Counted from the stretch's first letter, positions 1 through 11,770 are shown. The stretch is 64,000 bases of DNA from Amaurobius ferox (GCA_951213105.1 OX578136.1:156061178-156125177); one strand, 5' to 3'. Notes: generated by a model not told the origin, from the sequence alone. Numbers and translations are program-made.

Positions 1-509
1 TTAATCTCCCGAAAGTGTATTTCTCTAAATTTTAGAAATTTAAATGATAAATGCAATTTTGAGAAGACATAAATACAAAAGACAAAAATCGTACCTAAAT
101 ACAAAAAACAAAAAGTAATGTAAAAAATACAAAAATAAATACAAAAAATAAAAAATTAATACAAAAATAAAACAGAAGTACATAAAAAAATGTAAACATA
201 GATGTTCTCGACGAAGCATGAACTGATGAAACTAGAAATTTGACATTTTGCCGAAAAACGGTGTTGTAGAAAATATAAATAGTTCCGAAATGTGTTACAT
301 ATAACATCGCTCATTCGTTCCAGCCAGTCGCGTCACTGTTATTTGATGCCTAACTCCTTTTTTCATTTAATAGCGTTTTTTATGAGCCCCCCCCCAACTT
401 TTAGTGATCACATACTGTTCGACTAAAAAATTTCTAGGGGAGAGTGATTTATTTTCAGATATTTACAATGAAAACTCCTACATCACACACATTTCTTATA
501 TAACTGTCA
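1..509. other. AT-rich DNA, nothing recognised
   Basis: A-rich low-complexity sequence with many AAAATACAAA runs and a short C-run at 387-395. No coding, RNA or repeat element is recognised. Confidence 0.5.
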
Positions 510-623
510 GCAAAAACGGTAAGAATTCGGGAAATATTTATTGGTTTCTGTCTTCTGCTAAACTGATTTGCCTTAGAAGTGTCACTGGACATATAGATGA
601 TTAATCGTAATTGGAAATTCAAA
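510..623 (+). repeat. Dispersed repeat E, copy 1
   Basis: About 115 bp shared with 21910-22022. Both copies contain AAATATTTATTGGTTTCT near the start and GATTAATCGTAAT(T/C)GGAAA near the end, in the same orientation. It has no coding capacity and its class is unknown. Sequence divergence suggests an old family. Confidence 0.5.
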
Positions 624-1111
624 TACTGGGGTAATCATTCACAATAGACGCATGAAATAAGAATAATAAATAGATGTCTTCGAATATCATCCTTAACACT
701 GAGTATTACGAAAAACTTTTCCAAGTCATTTTATTAATATCGCTCAAGGATGATTGCAAAAAACCTCAATAGGAATAGAACAATTCTAATATTTTAAGCT
801 TATATAATTGGTTATCATATTTTCTTCAACCACATATGAATATTTAAAGTTAAAACTTAAATAGTCCTTGACTAAAGTGACTGGGCTGTAATAGTTCTTG
901 CAATTTAGTACTTGGAATTTATCGAATGCATTTTATATTATAGAATGGATTTTAATTTATGATTATTATTCAATTAATTGATCTTATTATTCAATTAATT
1001 AATCTTTATTCAATATCATTCCATATCACAGTCATGAAACAGTCCGGGTCATTAACGAGGTAAAAGTCTATGCACATGACCCAGACTTTTACTGAATATA
1101 AAATATTCGAT

Positions 1112-1177
<66 letters not shown>

Positions 1178-1806
1178 TACATATATACATTCGACATAAT
1201 GAGAATATAAAATATTTGACACTCACGATTTTCTCAATTATTTCGTATGGCGTCCGTGATACTTGGCGTTCGTTAAAAAACACTGCATACATGCAGTTTA
1301 CTGTGTTTCAAAAGTACTTGAACACCTGTGATTAAGTTTCATGCATGTTTACTAAGTAAAGATTATACTCGAGGGAATTAATGCCTGTACCATGCAAGCG
1401 ATTGTGGCGATTCAGTTGCATTTATTAATTGGGTACACATTGTACTAACAGCATCGATCACAGTGTGTGTGCAAAGTACATGATACATACCCGTATCTGT
1501 CTGATAAATGTAATATATTTTCTATATGCATTTTGTAGTATGGAGTATCACGAGTATAGATAGATCATGTATTTTGAACATCATAATAAACCATAATAGT
1601 AATGCCATGGGTGTATAATTACAGTACAGAATCTAGGTAATTGGACTCTGAATAGTACCACATTGAAATAAAATATACATTTAAATAATGAAGAATGACT
1701 ATTAATTATGTAGTAGTTGTATGTTAAATGTGAAATTACATTAGATCTAGGAATGTGTATTATGATATATTAAAGATATGTTGATGGCACTTATGTTATA
1801 TAAAAT
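624..1806. other. AT-rich DNA with a TA microsatellite
   Basis: Unique-looking AT-rich DNA. The only structured part is the (TA)n tract at 1112-1190, which generates spurious Tyr/Ile-repeat frames on both strands. Nothing else is recognised. Confidence 0.5.
1112..1190. repeat. (TA)n microsatellite
   Basis: About 80 bp of nearly uninterrupted TA/TACA dinucleotides. Confidence 0.95.
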
Positions 1807-1810
1807 TAAG

Positions 1811-1952
1811 TGTAGAGAACGCTCATAAGGCAGTATTAAATGCCCCGAGTTAGAAACGTCACTAGTTCAACGCCATTATACTGACCTAACACGCTTTGAC
1901 CCTGAGATAAACCTCGACACTGTCATGTTGGTGATTTCGCATTCCCGCTACA
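1811..1952 (+). repeat. 5' LTR of the TRIM element
   Basis: 142 bp, TGTAGAGAAC...CCCGCTACA, the typical TG...CA ends. It pairs with 2579-2712. Confidence 0.75.
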
Positions 1953-2578
1953 TTGGTGACCCGAACTTGATTATAATTGAGCAAACTTCACAATCTAGCA
2001 AGAAATGTGTATTGCAAAAATTGTGGTGAGGCTACTAATAGATGTGAAGTCATGTCCGCCACAGAGTGGTGACCTGAATAACGAATACGAAGCTTCCCTT
2101 GATCTAATAAATTCAAGTCGCGCGCCACAAAGGGGTAACGAATACGAAGTTTCCCTTGATCTAAGAAATTTGAGTACGAAGTGGTGATCCATATTTGAAG
2201 ACGAAATTCACTATATTTTTTCGAGGTTTACTAACACAGTGATGACTAGTTTCAGGTCACAAAATAGGCGACTTTGGAAATAAGTATGAAGCATCCTTCG
2301 ATCAATTATTTCTAGTTATTTCGATTCCTGACAATTATATATGTATTACATAAATGTACTTTCTGTATTCCCCATGAGATTGCGCCACCACACGTACTTG
2401 ATCTTCCGAGATTCTCTGTCGTCGACTTATTGTACGTCTCTCTCTCACTGGGCCTCATGACTCATTGCGAGGCCGCCTGTAACCACTCCTTCACTTTAAG
2501 TTAGAACTCTCAAGTTTCATCTGCAAACCAGCGACAACTTCGTTCGAAATCAATGAAACTTATTGGGAGAGGGAGTCC

Positions 2579-2712
2579 TGTAAAGAACTCTCATGAGGCA
2601 CTTTTAAATGTCTTGAGTTGGAGATGTCTTCAGCTTAACGCTATGATAATGGTCCAATATGCTTTATCCCCGGGATTAAATGTGGCATTGCCAAGATGGT
2701 GCTTTCGCTACA
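2579..2712 (+). repeat. 3' LTR of the TRIM element
   Basis: 134 bp, TGTAAAGAAC...TTTCGCTACA, directly after the polypurine tract and directly before the right TAAG target duplication. Confidence 0.75.
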
Positions 2713-2716
2713 TAAG

Positions 2717-4016
2717 TGTTTGTTTTTAAAAGTCATGGTTAAAATAATTGAGATATATGTAAATAAAATATTTAACAAAATTACATTAGTATATTGGAAT
2801 ATTTCTAGTCGGGTCTCAATTACTTAGAACCAGGTGAATTTCATACACAACCATAGGTGGTAGCATCAAAGGTTAAGTGCAATTATATTAAATATCATCT
2901 AATTACCTTATGACAGTATACATGTGAAATGTATTAAATTGGTATGCATTAACACAAATCGCCGTTGGCATGAAAGTCACAAGGACTGTTCTGTTGGTCT
3001 AGAATCTGCTGGACATTTATTTTAATTCAGAACATTTTAGAAGAATTCATTTTTACTTTTCCCACAGTACATGGTAATGTTTAGAGAAAGTATTCAAGTA
3101 GGGTCGAAATTCTGAAGAGTTTTTGACGGATTTAATGTTCCGGGTGCTGCTAAAGCAGATCGGTTGCTTCTAGAACTTGTTTTGGTAGTTTATCTAGCGC
3201 TACTTGTGAATGGCTTTAATTAAATCGTTTTGAATGGCCAATGATGTCCCGCTGAAAACGATGTTTTTTCTAAATGTTCATTCAGGTGCTGATCATATAA
3301 CTCCGAGTAGTTGTAAAAATTGAATATAGTTGACTCTGTTAAGTGACGATCGAAAATCATAGTGATCTCTAAAACGAAGTCCTTGATTTGCTAATAAGCA
3401 AGTCACGTGGATTCATCTCTTCAGTATTTCGAGATTTCTGCGCACTACTTTATTGTGTTCAGAATTATTCAATTTCAGTTGGATGTCAAGTGCTTCATCG
3501 ATTCTTTAACGATGAAAATGTAGAAGGCCCAGTATACGCAGCAAGTTTGTGACAGAATATTTACGTTTTTTCTGCGAAGTGTACAAGTTGTTGAACTTAA
3601 CAAACCCTACCAAATTCCAAGTACTCTTGCTCTTGTAAAAATGTAAGCAAGATCAGCAGATAATGTTTGTAGATTTTTATATCCTGTTAACCATTAATAA
3701 AAATCGTAATGGGCAATCTGGAAATTCAGAGTATAAGTGTATGTTTTATCCTTATGTGTACCCCTGGAGTTGTTGATTGGGTCTCACGTCTTTTATATAC
3801 TTTTTATATCTTTTCCACTAAATTTATGGTTGAAAAGGGCATTTCTAATAATTCTTGAATAATATAGCTGTCTATCTGGCACACATTCATTCTCCAGTTA
3901 ATGAGTTTTAAAAGCAGGAAAAAAAATAATCTACTTTGCCACCCCCAAAATGAGAGTGTAGCAAAGAATATTGCAACGCTTCAAATGATATTTACTCACG
4001 AGCACTATCTGCTATG
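2717..4016. other. Unassigned intergenic or intronic DNA
   Basis: AT-rich DNA with no recognised gene, repeat family or splice-bounded coding segment. Confidence 0.4.
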
Positions 4017-4024
4017 GTCTAAAC

Positions 4025-4386
4025 CAGGGGTGGCCAACCCGCGGCCCGTGGGCCGCATGCGGCCCGCCTTGAATAATTTTGCGGCCCGCGAGATTCATTA
4101 CAACTTTACAAAATACGATTATTTTGTGCAATATTTTTGTTTCTAGTGTAGTGTTTTGTAACAGATAAATTCCATAACTGTTTCTATTTTATCACGTTGC
4201 TTCTGTTTTTATACATACTTAGAAGTGGGCAGTATTGAATTGCAGCGATGAGTCAAGTCAATTGATTATGAGTCAAGTGCCTAGCCATTGGCAATTAAAT
4301 ATATATATATATATATATATGCGGCCCGCGGGATTATAATGTGTTCCCGAAGTGGCCCGCAAGGTCATTTGGGTTGGCCACCCCTG
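4025..4386. mobile_element. hAT-type MITE (CAGGGGTGGCCAACC ends)
   Basis: 362 bp with terminal inverted repeats CAGGGGTGGCCAACCCGCGG / GGGTTGGCCACCCCTG (about 14-16 bp) and subterminal GCGGCCCGC repeats. It is flanked by a perfect 8-bp target duplication, GTCTAAAC (4017-4024 and 4387-4394). There is no coding capacity. An 8-bp duplication with central TA and CAGGGG ends is typical of hAT elements of the Buster group (nnnTAnnn target). It contains a (TA)n run near 4301-4320. Confidence 0.9.
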
Positions 4387-4394
4387 GTCTAAAC

Positions 4395-7174
4395 CATAGG
4401 TTCTCAACGTAGGCGATAACGCCCCCTTGTGGGCGTTTGAGACTTTCATGGGGGCAGTAGAAGACCCAGAGAAAATTAGGGGGCGTTGAGATGGTACGGA
4501 GGGGAGGTGGACAGATTAAAAAAAATATAGTTTAAAAAAGACAAAAAAAACACGCTAATCACGTACTAACTGAAGTAAACTTAGATATTGGTTAATTTTT
4601 GTTATTGTATGTATTTTAATCATTGTTATCACGTGTGCGAAAATTCACATATTTCGGTAGTTCGGGAAGTGGATGAAAATTGAACTTAAAGATTCCATTA
4701 CATTCAGATCTACATTAAATTGGATGATATAAAAATTTTTAATTTTAGATTTGAATTAAAAATTTTTAAACTTATATAAATACAGCTAAAGTTAACAAAA
4801 GCTTGATAATAAAAAATAGCAAAAAATATGCTTGTAGCAATTCGGTTATAACAAGTTTTTGTTAAATAACGTGATTTTTGCAATCCTGCAAGAATTGACG
4901 TATTATCTGTGCTTGTTCTAACCCGCACTCTGCTCCCGCATCACCCTTGCCCCCGCACTATACTTCGGCGCTGGACGTTATAAACGAGCCACTGCATGTT
5001 TATCTTATTCCTGTCAATGCGTGTTATATGTCTCCAACCTATATAAATGCAGTGATTGTTCATTTTATTTTCATTAGTATTATCGCGCGCAATTGATGAC
5101 AGGGTTTTAAAAGTACACTAATACTACTCACGTATCTGTAAAGTAAAAACCATGTCGGAAGCAAAAAAGAAGAGGCGGAAGTATAGTGTGGATTATATTA
5201 AGTACGGATTTATCGAAAATCACACAAATCTATCATCGTCAATGTGCCGTATTTGTCAAAAAACATTTTCAAAGGAAGCGATGAAGCCTTCTAGGCTTCA
5301 AGATCATTTTAATAAGATACACCCGGATAAGAAAGACAAAGATGCGACCTATTTTCAAGAAATGAAAAAAAAGTACGAAATTCAGCCAACTGTATCAAAA
5401 CTTTTTTCATCAGCTTCTAAGAAAGACGATGACGGACTTCGAGCTTCGTACAATATCTCATTGCTGATTGCTAGAACATGCAAACCACATACTATTGGGG
5501 AAGATTTAATTTTACCAGCAGTAAATGAAGTAATAACCACTGTGCTCCATATACCAGCTGCAGATATTATCCGGGTTCTGTGCAAAGACGAATTGAGGAG
5601 AGGGCTGAAAACATTGTAGAATCATTGTGCAATCATCTGCAGACTTGTCAATTTTCAATTCGGCTGGATGAGTCCACTTTACCAACCAATGAAGCATTGT
5701 TATTGTCATACGTGAGGTTTATCAAAGATGAGAAAATATGTCAAGAACTATTGTTTGCTACGAATTTGGAAACAGATACAAAAGGAGAAACCATATTTAA
5801 TACACTGGAACAGCTTTGTGACGAAAAGGAAATTCCTTTTAATAATATTTTGTCAGTTGCTACGGATGGCGCACCGGCTATGACAGGACGTCACAAAGGC
5901 TTCATAGCGTGCTTAAAAAATAAAGTTCCTGACGTGCTTGCTGTGCATTGCGTAATTCATCGCCAGCATTTGGTTGCGAAAAATTTGAGTGAACGCCTCC
6001 ATACATCAGTGCAATATGTTATCAGAGCAGTTAATAAAATCAGAATTGAATGACAGATTATTTAGTCAGCTTTGCATTGCCAATGATGAAGATTTCAACC
6101 GATTTCTGCTTCACACAGAGGTGCGATGGCTGTCAAAAGGTACTTGTTTGACTCGATTTTACAATCTGTTTGGGTCTGTGATAGAGTTCCTAGGAAACAA
6201 AGACACGGAATTGCGCGACAACCTTATCTCATCAAAGAACGATATTGCGTACTTCACGGACCTGTATAAATTGTTTAATGATGTCAATCACCAACTTCAA
6301 GGCGACGACTTAAACTTGATTAAGACAAAAAATATCGTTGCTGCTTTCGTATCCAAACTGCTATTATACAAAAGAAATATCGGCAGACGCGAATTTAATA
6401 ACTTCCCAAATTTATCATCAGTATCATTCAAGCACGACGACTTGCTTGTTTACTGTCAACACTTGGAAAACCTCAGTGACTTCAAGGATCGATTCCAGGA
6501 CATTTTAAACATGGACATACCAGACTGGGTTTTGGATCCTTTTTCAAATGTCAACACAGCAGGATCATCCTAGTTAGAAGAAGAACTAATAGAACAGACG
6601 ACAAATGAGGAATTAAAAATTAAATTCAAGAATGGCTACCAGGAATTTTGGCTGCAGAAACCGATTTTGCAACTGTACCCAGGATTATGGTCGATTGTTC
6701 AACGATTTCTGATAGCATTTCCATCTTCCTATTTAGCTGAACGTGGATTTAGTGCTGTAGCAACGTTGGTACCTAAAAAGATAAATCGGCTCCATGTTAC
6801 TGAACGCAGCGACTTACGGCTGTTTTTAAGTAAAATCGAGCCTGATATTAACAAACTCCTTAAAATGCATCAAATTCAACCTTCTCATTAGATAAGTTAT
6901 AAATTCAATGTCTTTTGAATGTTAATAAAAATATTTTTCAATATAATTAAGTATGCGTTTTTAATTGTTCTCATTGAAACAGTCTTCTTTAAACTCAGAA
7001 ATAGGATAGGACCATATCCTATCTTACGACTATAGTATATAATATTACACGTTTAATTATAATCGTGGCAATAGCTGTTTCAGATTCGCAAGTAAAACAA
7101 ATAGGGGGCGGGGTTATTAGGAAAAAAAATATTCTCAAAGTGGGCGGTGGACAAAAAAAGGTTGAGATCCTATG
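4395..7174 (+). mobile_element. Autonomous-size hAT element, ZBED5/Buster-like (dead)
   Basis: 2,780 bp with terminal inverted repeats CATAGGTTCTCAAC / GTTGAGATCCTATG (one mismatch) and GGGGGCG-rich subterminal sequence on both sides. The 8-bp target duplication GTCTAAAC lies at 4387-4394 and 7175-7182. The left copy is shared with the adjacent MITE, so GTCTAAAC occurs three times in tandem insertion order. The transposase gene inside (5152-6891) is broken. Confidence 0.92.
5152..6891 (+). pseudogene. hAT transposase pseudogene, ZBED5-like
   Basis: Would encode a BED-finger hAT transposase of about 580 residues that cuts and pastes the surrounding element. In order: a BED zinc finger (Cys-x2-Cys in MCRICQ, then His-x4-His in HFNKIH, residues about 33-62); the first catalytic-Asp region RLDEST; the second, ATDGAPAMTGRHKGF; the VIHRQHL stretch; the conserved Trp in EVRWLSKG; and a C-terminal hATC dimerisation segment with LAERGFSAV. 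The frame shifts near 5560-5575 and back near 6030-6050, and there is an in-frame TAG at 6571-6573, after which the same frame resumes. The start ATG at 5152 follows non-coding 5' sequence and gives the Lys/Arg-rich lead typical of ZBED5 relatives. It is inactive; identity of the family is firm, the exact subfamily less so. Confidence 0.92.
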
Positions 7175-7182
7175 GTCTAAAC

Positions 7183-7439
7183 TAAACTAAACACTTCTTG
7201 GCGATTTAGCAAGGCGATTATTCAAATGCCAGACTTGGCACGTTTCCAAGCGCTGGTTCTATGGTAGAATCATTAATTAGGTCCCATTTTTGTGTAGTAT
7301 TGTAATATCCCTAATATATTACAATGCTGCGTTACGATTAGAATATTTGTTTTTACGACCAGCATATGTAGCGGATGTTTTGTCCACACTCACTTTTAAA
7401 TATAATTTTGGTTTAAAAAATGATAATAAATTTGTGGGT
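7183..7439. other. Unassigned spacer
   Basis: AT-rich DNA between the hAT element and a GC-rich patch; nothing recognised. Confidence 0.4.
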
Positions 7440-7780
7440 GTGTTAGTGCGGGGCCCTTCTGTGGCAGCGCAGATTGTCTGGTTGGTTCCTTTGGGGGGTC
7501 GGTCTCTGGCTTGCTAGGTGATGAGATTCGATCGTCCTCGTCGGAGATCCTCTCCGGGACTGGTGGCGGTTGGCCTCACCTGATGGACGTTGATCTGCTG
7601 TCCCCTTGGTGTCACGGGTCGTTCGCTCTGTGTGACGGAGTCGACGGTTTTCTGTCCGGTAGGTTCGGTTAGCTCGCTGGATCTCCTTTGTGTTGGAGAT
7701 CAAAATCTTTTCCAGCCGGGATCTGTGGGCTCTGTACTCTTGTGGGAGTACCTTCGGACTGGATTTACAATTTCCTACAA
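7440..7780 (-). other. GC-rich patch with a hydrophilic minus-strand frame
   Basis: About 340 bp that is far richer in G and C than its surroundings. The minus strand is open from 7703 to 7443 and reads Arg/Thr/Glu-rich sequence, for example NTKEIQRANRTYRTENRRL. A neighbouring frame reads SERPVTPRGQQINVHQVRP. I do not recognise the protein. The composition and charge would fit the worn 3' end of a retroelement polyprotein or a host exon, but no splice pair or family motif settles it. Confidence 0.3.
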
Positions 7781-8286
7781 TACTGTGCTACGAAAGGCAT
7801 GAAGGCGCTGATACTGTTTATTTAGGCTACAGATGCATACATTTAATTCCAATTTTCCAAGCAAATTTGTTTAATTGCAGAATATTTTAATTATTCTTCC
7901 AATTCTAGTCTGACCACGTCATACTAGCCATACCTCAACTTTCGCCATTGCCAACTACAGTTGTTAGAAATTCAGCCCTTGTTTTTATTTTTATAAAGAA
8001 TCTTACACGAAACCTGAATATGTTTGTCAATGGAATGACTAACGGTAGTTTCATACCATTTAATTTTATCTCAATCAATACCTTTTGGTATGAGTACCTA
8101 TCAATTACCTCGGGGAGTTTCGTCAGGTAAGATCTAGGCAATATCTTCAGATCAGTAGTCACGAGCGTGGTAGGCAAGTCTACACATGTTCATAGTCCAT
8201 AACAGCTATAGGTTCGAGCATATAGCGCGGTAAAGAACATTCTTTTGTAACATTCTAAAACTTCCTTAAAGAAATCAGGAAAAAGA
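7781..8286. other. Unassigned spacer
   Basis: No recognised feature. Confidence 0.4.
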
Positions 8287-8490
8287 AAATTAGGTGACTA
8301 CAATTGTTTTGGGGAGTGTTTAGACCTTTTCCTCGGATCAAAAATAGTGTCTACTCTTATCAGTAAGAAATAGTTAAGCGTTTGAGCAATTCTTTATAAG
8401 TTATCTTTGTGGGCCCTTAAGAACAACCACTGCTTCTGATTCGAGGAAGAGGACTCAGAAAGTCCTGAAACAGTTGTAGTCACCTAATTT
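8287..8490. mobile_element. Palindromic MITE-like inverted repeat
   Basis: 204 bp whose ends AAATTAGGTGACTACAA and TTGTAGTCACCTAATTT are perfect inverted repeats; the match extends to about 23 bp with one mismatch. The arms are about 23 bp and the loop is about 158 bp. No target duplication is obvious. It lies 25 bp left of the hAT element at 8516. Confidence 0.6.
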
Positions 8491-8515
8491 ATGCAGCAGT
8501 TTTATGTATTGTGAA

Positions 8516-10081
8516 CAGGGGCGGCAAATAGGGACGCGAGGGGGCGCGGTTGAGCCCCAAAATTTTTCCTCATCTTCCATCGGCTTCTCTCTTCTTTTAT
8601 CGACTGTCCATTGGCCTGTTTTCTCACGCTATGGCGCTTCAAAAGAGTCAATCTTCACAGTGAAGTTCCCACTTCCGGTTGGAACGATTCCTTTTCAACT
8701 TAAAAAGATTGGGGTGATATTATCCTTTACACTTGAAAATTTCAAGTGTCCGACTAAATGTATGTGTAGTTAGTTCATGCTCATCCATTCCTTCTGCTAG
8801 AAATGCATTTCAGCAGCTTAATGCATTATATTTTTTTCATAAAAGCATCATATAAAAAACATGCTATTTTCGAAAAGATTCGCTCATCAACAACTACTTT
8901 TTCTGGAGGCTCTTCAACTCTATAATCACTAAGTGATACGAGGTGGTTGGTCTTCCAGAGTTAAAGCCATAAAAGCACTACTTGATAATTTTGAAGTGGT
9001 GATTTTAACACTGGAAGCATTATCTGTAAAACGATTATCTCAATGGTGGAAGAGTCGAAGCCCTTTTAACATGCATGAATGACATCGTTCGAATTTTTGT
9101 TTACTTTGTTTATATTGAACAGTGTTTTTGAACGATACGATATTCTCTCAAAGCATCTTCAGTCATCTGATCTTAATTTTCAGACTGTGCAAGTTTTGGC
9201 TAAAGCTACTATTGAAACTGTTAGTTCTTTTATGCACTGATGCATATTTCAATCAAGTGTGGAGTTTTGTGGTAGAACTTTGCGAAACAAATTCCTAATC
9301 TGGACCAAAAGTGAAAAGGCGTAAAAAAATTCCAAGCGAATTTGGAGACTGTGAAAAGAATCCCTATGATGATGTTAAATCATATCACAGAATCAATATT
9401 TAATATGAAATTATAGATTCAGTATCTAATGAAATTGAGGCAAGATTTAGTTAGAACAATATATCTGTTTTGTTTGCCCTTTGTTCAGTATTATCTGGAT
9501 CAGATGTCGAAAAAGAAAATGTTTCAACCATATGCAAAGTATATGATTTCCAGAAAAAGGAATTGCTGTGTGAATTGTGACTGTTTTATTCAATGGTGAA
9601 AAATGAAAACATAGACCATGCCAATTTTAAAAGTCCTGGATTATGTTAAAGAGCAAAATTTAAAATGTGTTTCCTGTCATAACATTATTAGTGAAATTGT
9701 TTTTAACTGTGCCAATCAGCTCAGCCAGCTGTGAAAGGTATTTTTAGTGTCTTAGGATGAAAAATTATTTTCGCAGTACAATGGGATAAGAAAGGCTTTC
9801 ATTTTTAGCTATAGAACAAGATATACCACTGGATTATGATGATATTGTAACAAAATGCTCTCTTCTTCCAGACTCTAAGAACCGACGTTTAAAACTTCAA
9901 TATAAGGTAAATAAATATAGACATTTGTATTTAGAAAAATTATGTTAACAACATCTCAACATCAATTCAATTTTGTGACCTCCCCCCCCCCCCGTTAACA
10001 AACATTTTATTTATTCCATATTGTGAATTTTCATACATACAAATTTTGCACCCCCAAATGGAATGCTGAAATGTCGCCCTG
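8516..10081 (+). mobile_element. hAT element with DUF4371-type transposase remnant
   Basis: 1,566 bp with ends CAGGGGCGGCA / TGTCGCCCTG (imperfect inverted repeats) and a perfect 8-bp target duplication ATTGTGAA at 8508-8515 and 10082-10089. The duplication fits the Ac-type hAT pattern (T at position 2, A at 7). The interior carries a heavily decayed transposase. A C-run lies at about 9982-9993. Confidence 0.85.
8915..9935 (+). pseudogene. Decayed hAT transposase, ZMYM1/DUF4371-like
   Basis: Scattered frames read pieces typical of the DUF4371/ZMYM1-like hAT transposases. These are TRW-like RGGWSSRVKAIKALLDNFE near 8940; LSKHLQSSDLNFQTVQVLAKA near 9150; DVKSYHRIN followed by YEIIDSVSNEIEARFS near 9370-9450; a VLSGSDVEKENV stretch near 9500; and a C-terminal LAIEQDIPLDYDDIV (hATC-like) near 9810. 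Numerous stops and frameshifts separate them, and the element is shorter than an intact copy would be. It is certainly inactive. The assignment rests on the order of several short motifs. Confidence 0.65.
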
Positions 10082-10089
10082 ATTGTGAA

Positions 10090-10886
10090 CATTACTTTGG
10101 GTCTTATTCTATCCTTGTTCGTACTTAAATCTAATTTAACCGATAAATGCATGCAGTTTTCAGTAAAAAATATAAGCTCTTAGTTTTTCTGTCATGCATA
10201 GGTTACTCCTAGAAATATTTGCTGATTTCTGATTATCCCGGAATCAATAAATATTGATATGGAACTTATGCTTCAACAGAAATATATATTGAGAAAGGCG
10301 GCTTACTCCCAGTTATCGGTAAGGAAGCACACAACACAAGACAGTCAATAACTGTCAGAAAATCAGCAACTATGAGCGAAAAGAATGTAATGTTTATTGA
10401 TTTTTTTTGCATCTTACTAAACGGATCACTTTCCGAGTTGTCGTCGAAAACACGTGGAGATAAATCGTACTCGGAAATAAGACAAGAGGGGAACAGTGAA
10501 CATTTCCTATAAGATGAAGGGGGATAGACAATTGCATTGTGAGAGTAGAACTTTTCTGTGGAATGAATAGAGATCTCAGAAACGCAAGTCGCATAATTTT
10601 ATGATTTTCAAATGCTGTTTACTTTCAAGAGGTGTCGTATTCAAATAGTGTTTGAATTATCGAGTGAATTTAGTAGTAGAATTTCTAGACGATATGTATT
10701 TAAAATTGGGTAATTGGACGGATCCTTTGATAAAATAAACGCGAAAGAAAAATAAAATGCTTCTTACCTATTCTTCTGAAAGAATACTGCATAGGAAAAA
10801 CGTTCGAATTTTTAAGTAAATTTAAAACACATATAACAGCGATATACAGAAATGAAATTTTGGCCAACGATCGATGTATAAGTATA
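10090..10886. other. Unassigned spacer
   Basis: AT-rich DNA with no recognised gene or repeat. Confidence 0.4.
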
Positions 10887-11005
10887 TAAAAATCTGATGT
10901 GGGAGGCATATGATTTTCGCTGCAGACTCTAATTCTTTTTTTCTTTATTTCTTTAAATTAAGTTTAATTGCACAAAATAACACTGCATGTGCACTTTTAA
11001 TTCAT
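10887..11005 (-). repeat. Family A, truncated 5' end
   Basis: Starts AAAATCTGATGTGGG and continues into a TTTATT...TTTAATT stretch homologous to the first 120 bp of the array copy at 53959. It is cut off and joined head-on to the oppositely oriented copy at 11006. Here and below, family A is oriented so that TCTGATGTGGGC is its 5' end. Confidence 0.6.
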
Positions 11006-11770
11006 TTTACATTCCCTGCAATACATGGTAATGTATAGGAAAAGTATTGGAATCATGCCGAAAATCGCAACTCGAGTTTTCGACAGATCTACACGTTTCG
11101 AGACCTCTAGAATATGAAAAAACTATTTTTAGCGTAACGTCTGTGTGTGTGTCTGTCTGTGTGTCTATCTGTCTGTGCAGATTTTGTATACACTCTAACT
11201 AAAAAACTAATAGACCGAAATTCACAAAATTTGGTAGGTAAGTCACTTGTGAGAGTGTCTGGTGCTGATTAGATTTGGGTACGATTTGGGATAAAAGAAC
11301 CCGCCTTTTTTTTAAAACGGCCCGCAAAAGCTTGTATCCACTCTAACGGAAAAACTAATGGGCCGAATTTTACAAAATTCGGTAGATGAGTCACTTGTAG
11401 GTTACCCTGGTGCTGATTAGATTGTAATAAGATTCGGAAAAAAATAACCTGCCGTTTTTGCAAAATGGCCCGCAAAAATCGCCAAAATCAAAAATAAAAA
11501 TTTACGTATGCTCAAATATATCCATTAAATGCTTGTTTAATACGTAATTTTTAACGAAGAAATGAATAAGACCAACACAATTACACTACGACTAGCCGTT
11601 CTCGAGATATTTTAGTTTTTTCGTATTTTCTCTACGCCACGTTTTGAAAATAAGTCCAGTTATCAAATGTGAACGGAAATTTAATCAAAAGTGAATTAAA
11701 TTTAATTAAAATAAAGAGAACGTGAATATAAGTCTGCAGGGAAAGTCATGTGCTGCCCATATCAGATTTT
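11006..11770 (-). mobile_element. Family A repeat (HINE-like), copy
   Basis: About 765 bp, reverse orientation: 3' hairpin TTCCCTGCAATACATGG...AGG(G)AAAAGTATTGG at the left, a GT/GTCT microsatellite (11140-11178), two about-150-bp subrepeats beginning near ...CCACTCTAAC, and the 5' terminus CATGTGCTGCCCATATCAGA at 11750-11769. It is non-coding; open frames in it are by-products of the microsatellite. Confidence 0.8.

Larger units (their letters stand above)
1811..2712 (+). mobile_element. TRIM-like miniature LTR retrotransposon
   Basis: Two direct terminal repeats, 1811-1952 and 2579-2712, each start TGT and end CTACA and are roughly 70% identical by eye. One base after the left LTR lies a primer-binding-site-like TGGTGACCCGAACTTGA (1954-1970). 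The right LTR is preceded by a purine tract, GGGAGAGGGAG (2565-2575). The element is flanked by a 4-bp duplication, TAAG (1807-1810 and 2713-2716). The 626-bp interior has no gag or pol, so the element is non-autonomous, of TRIM or internally deleted Gypsy type. The interior carries a tandemly duplicated segment (2080 and 2137, period 57 bp, with a weaker third copy near 2280). The large LTR divergence implies an old insertion. Confidence 0.8.
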
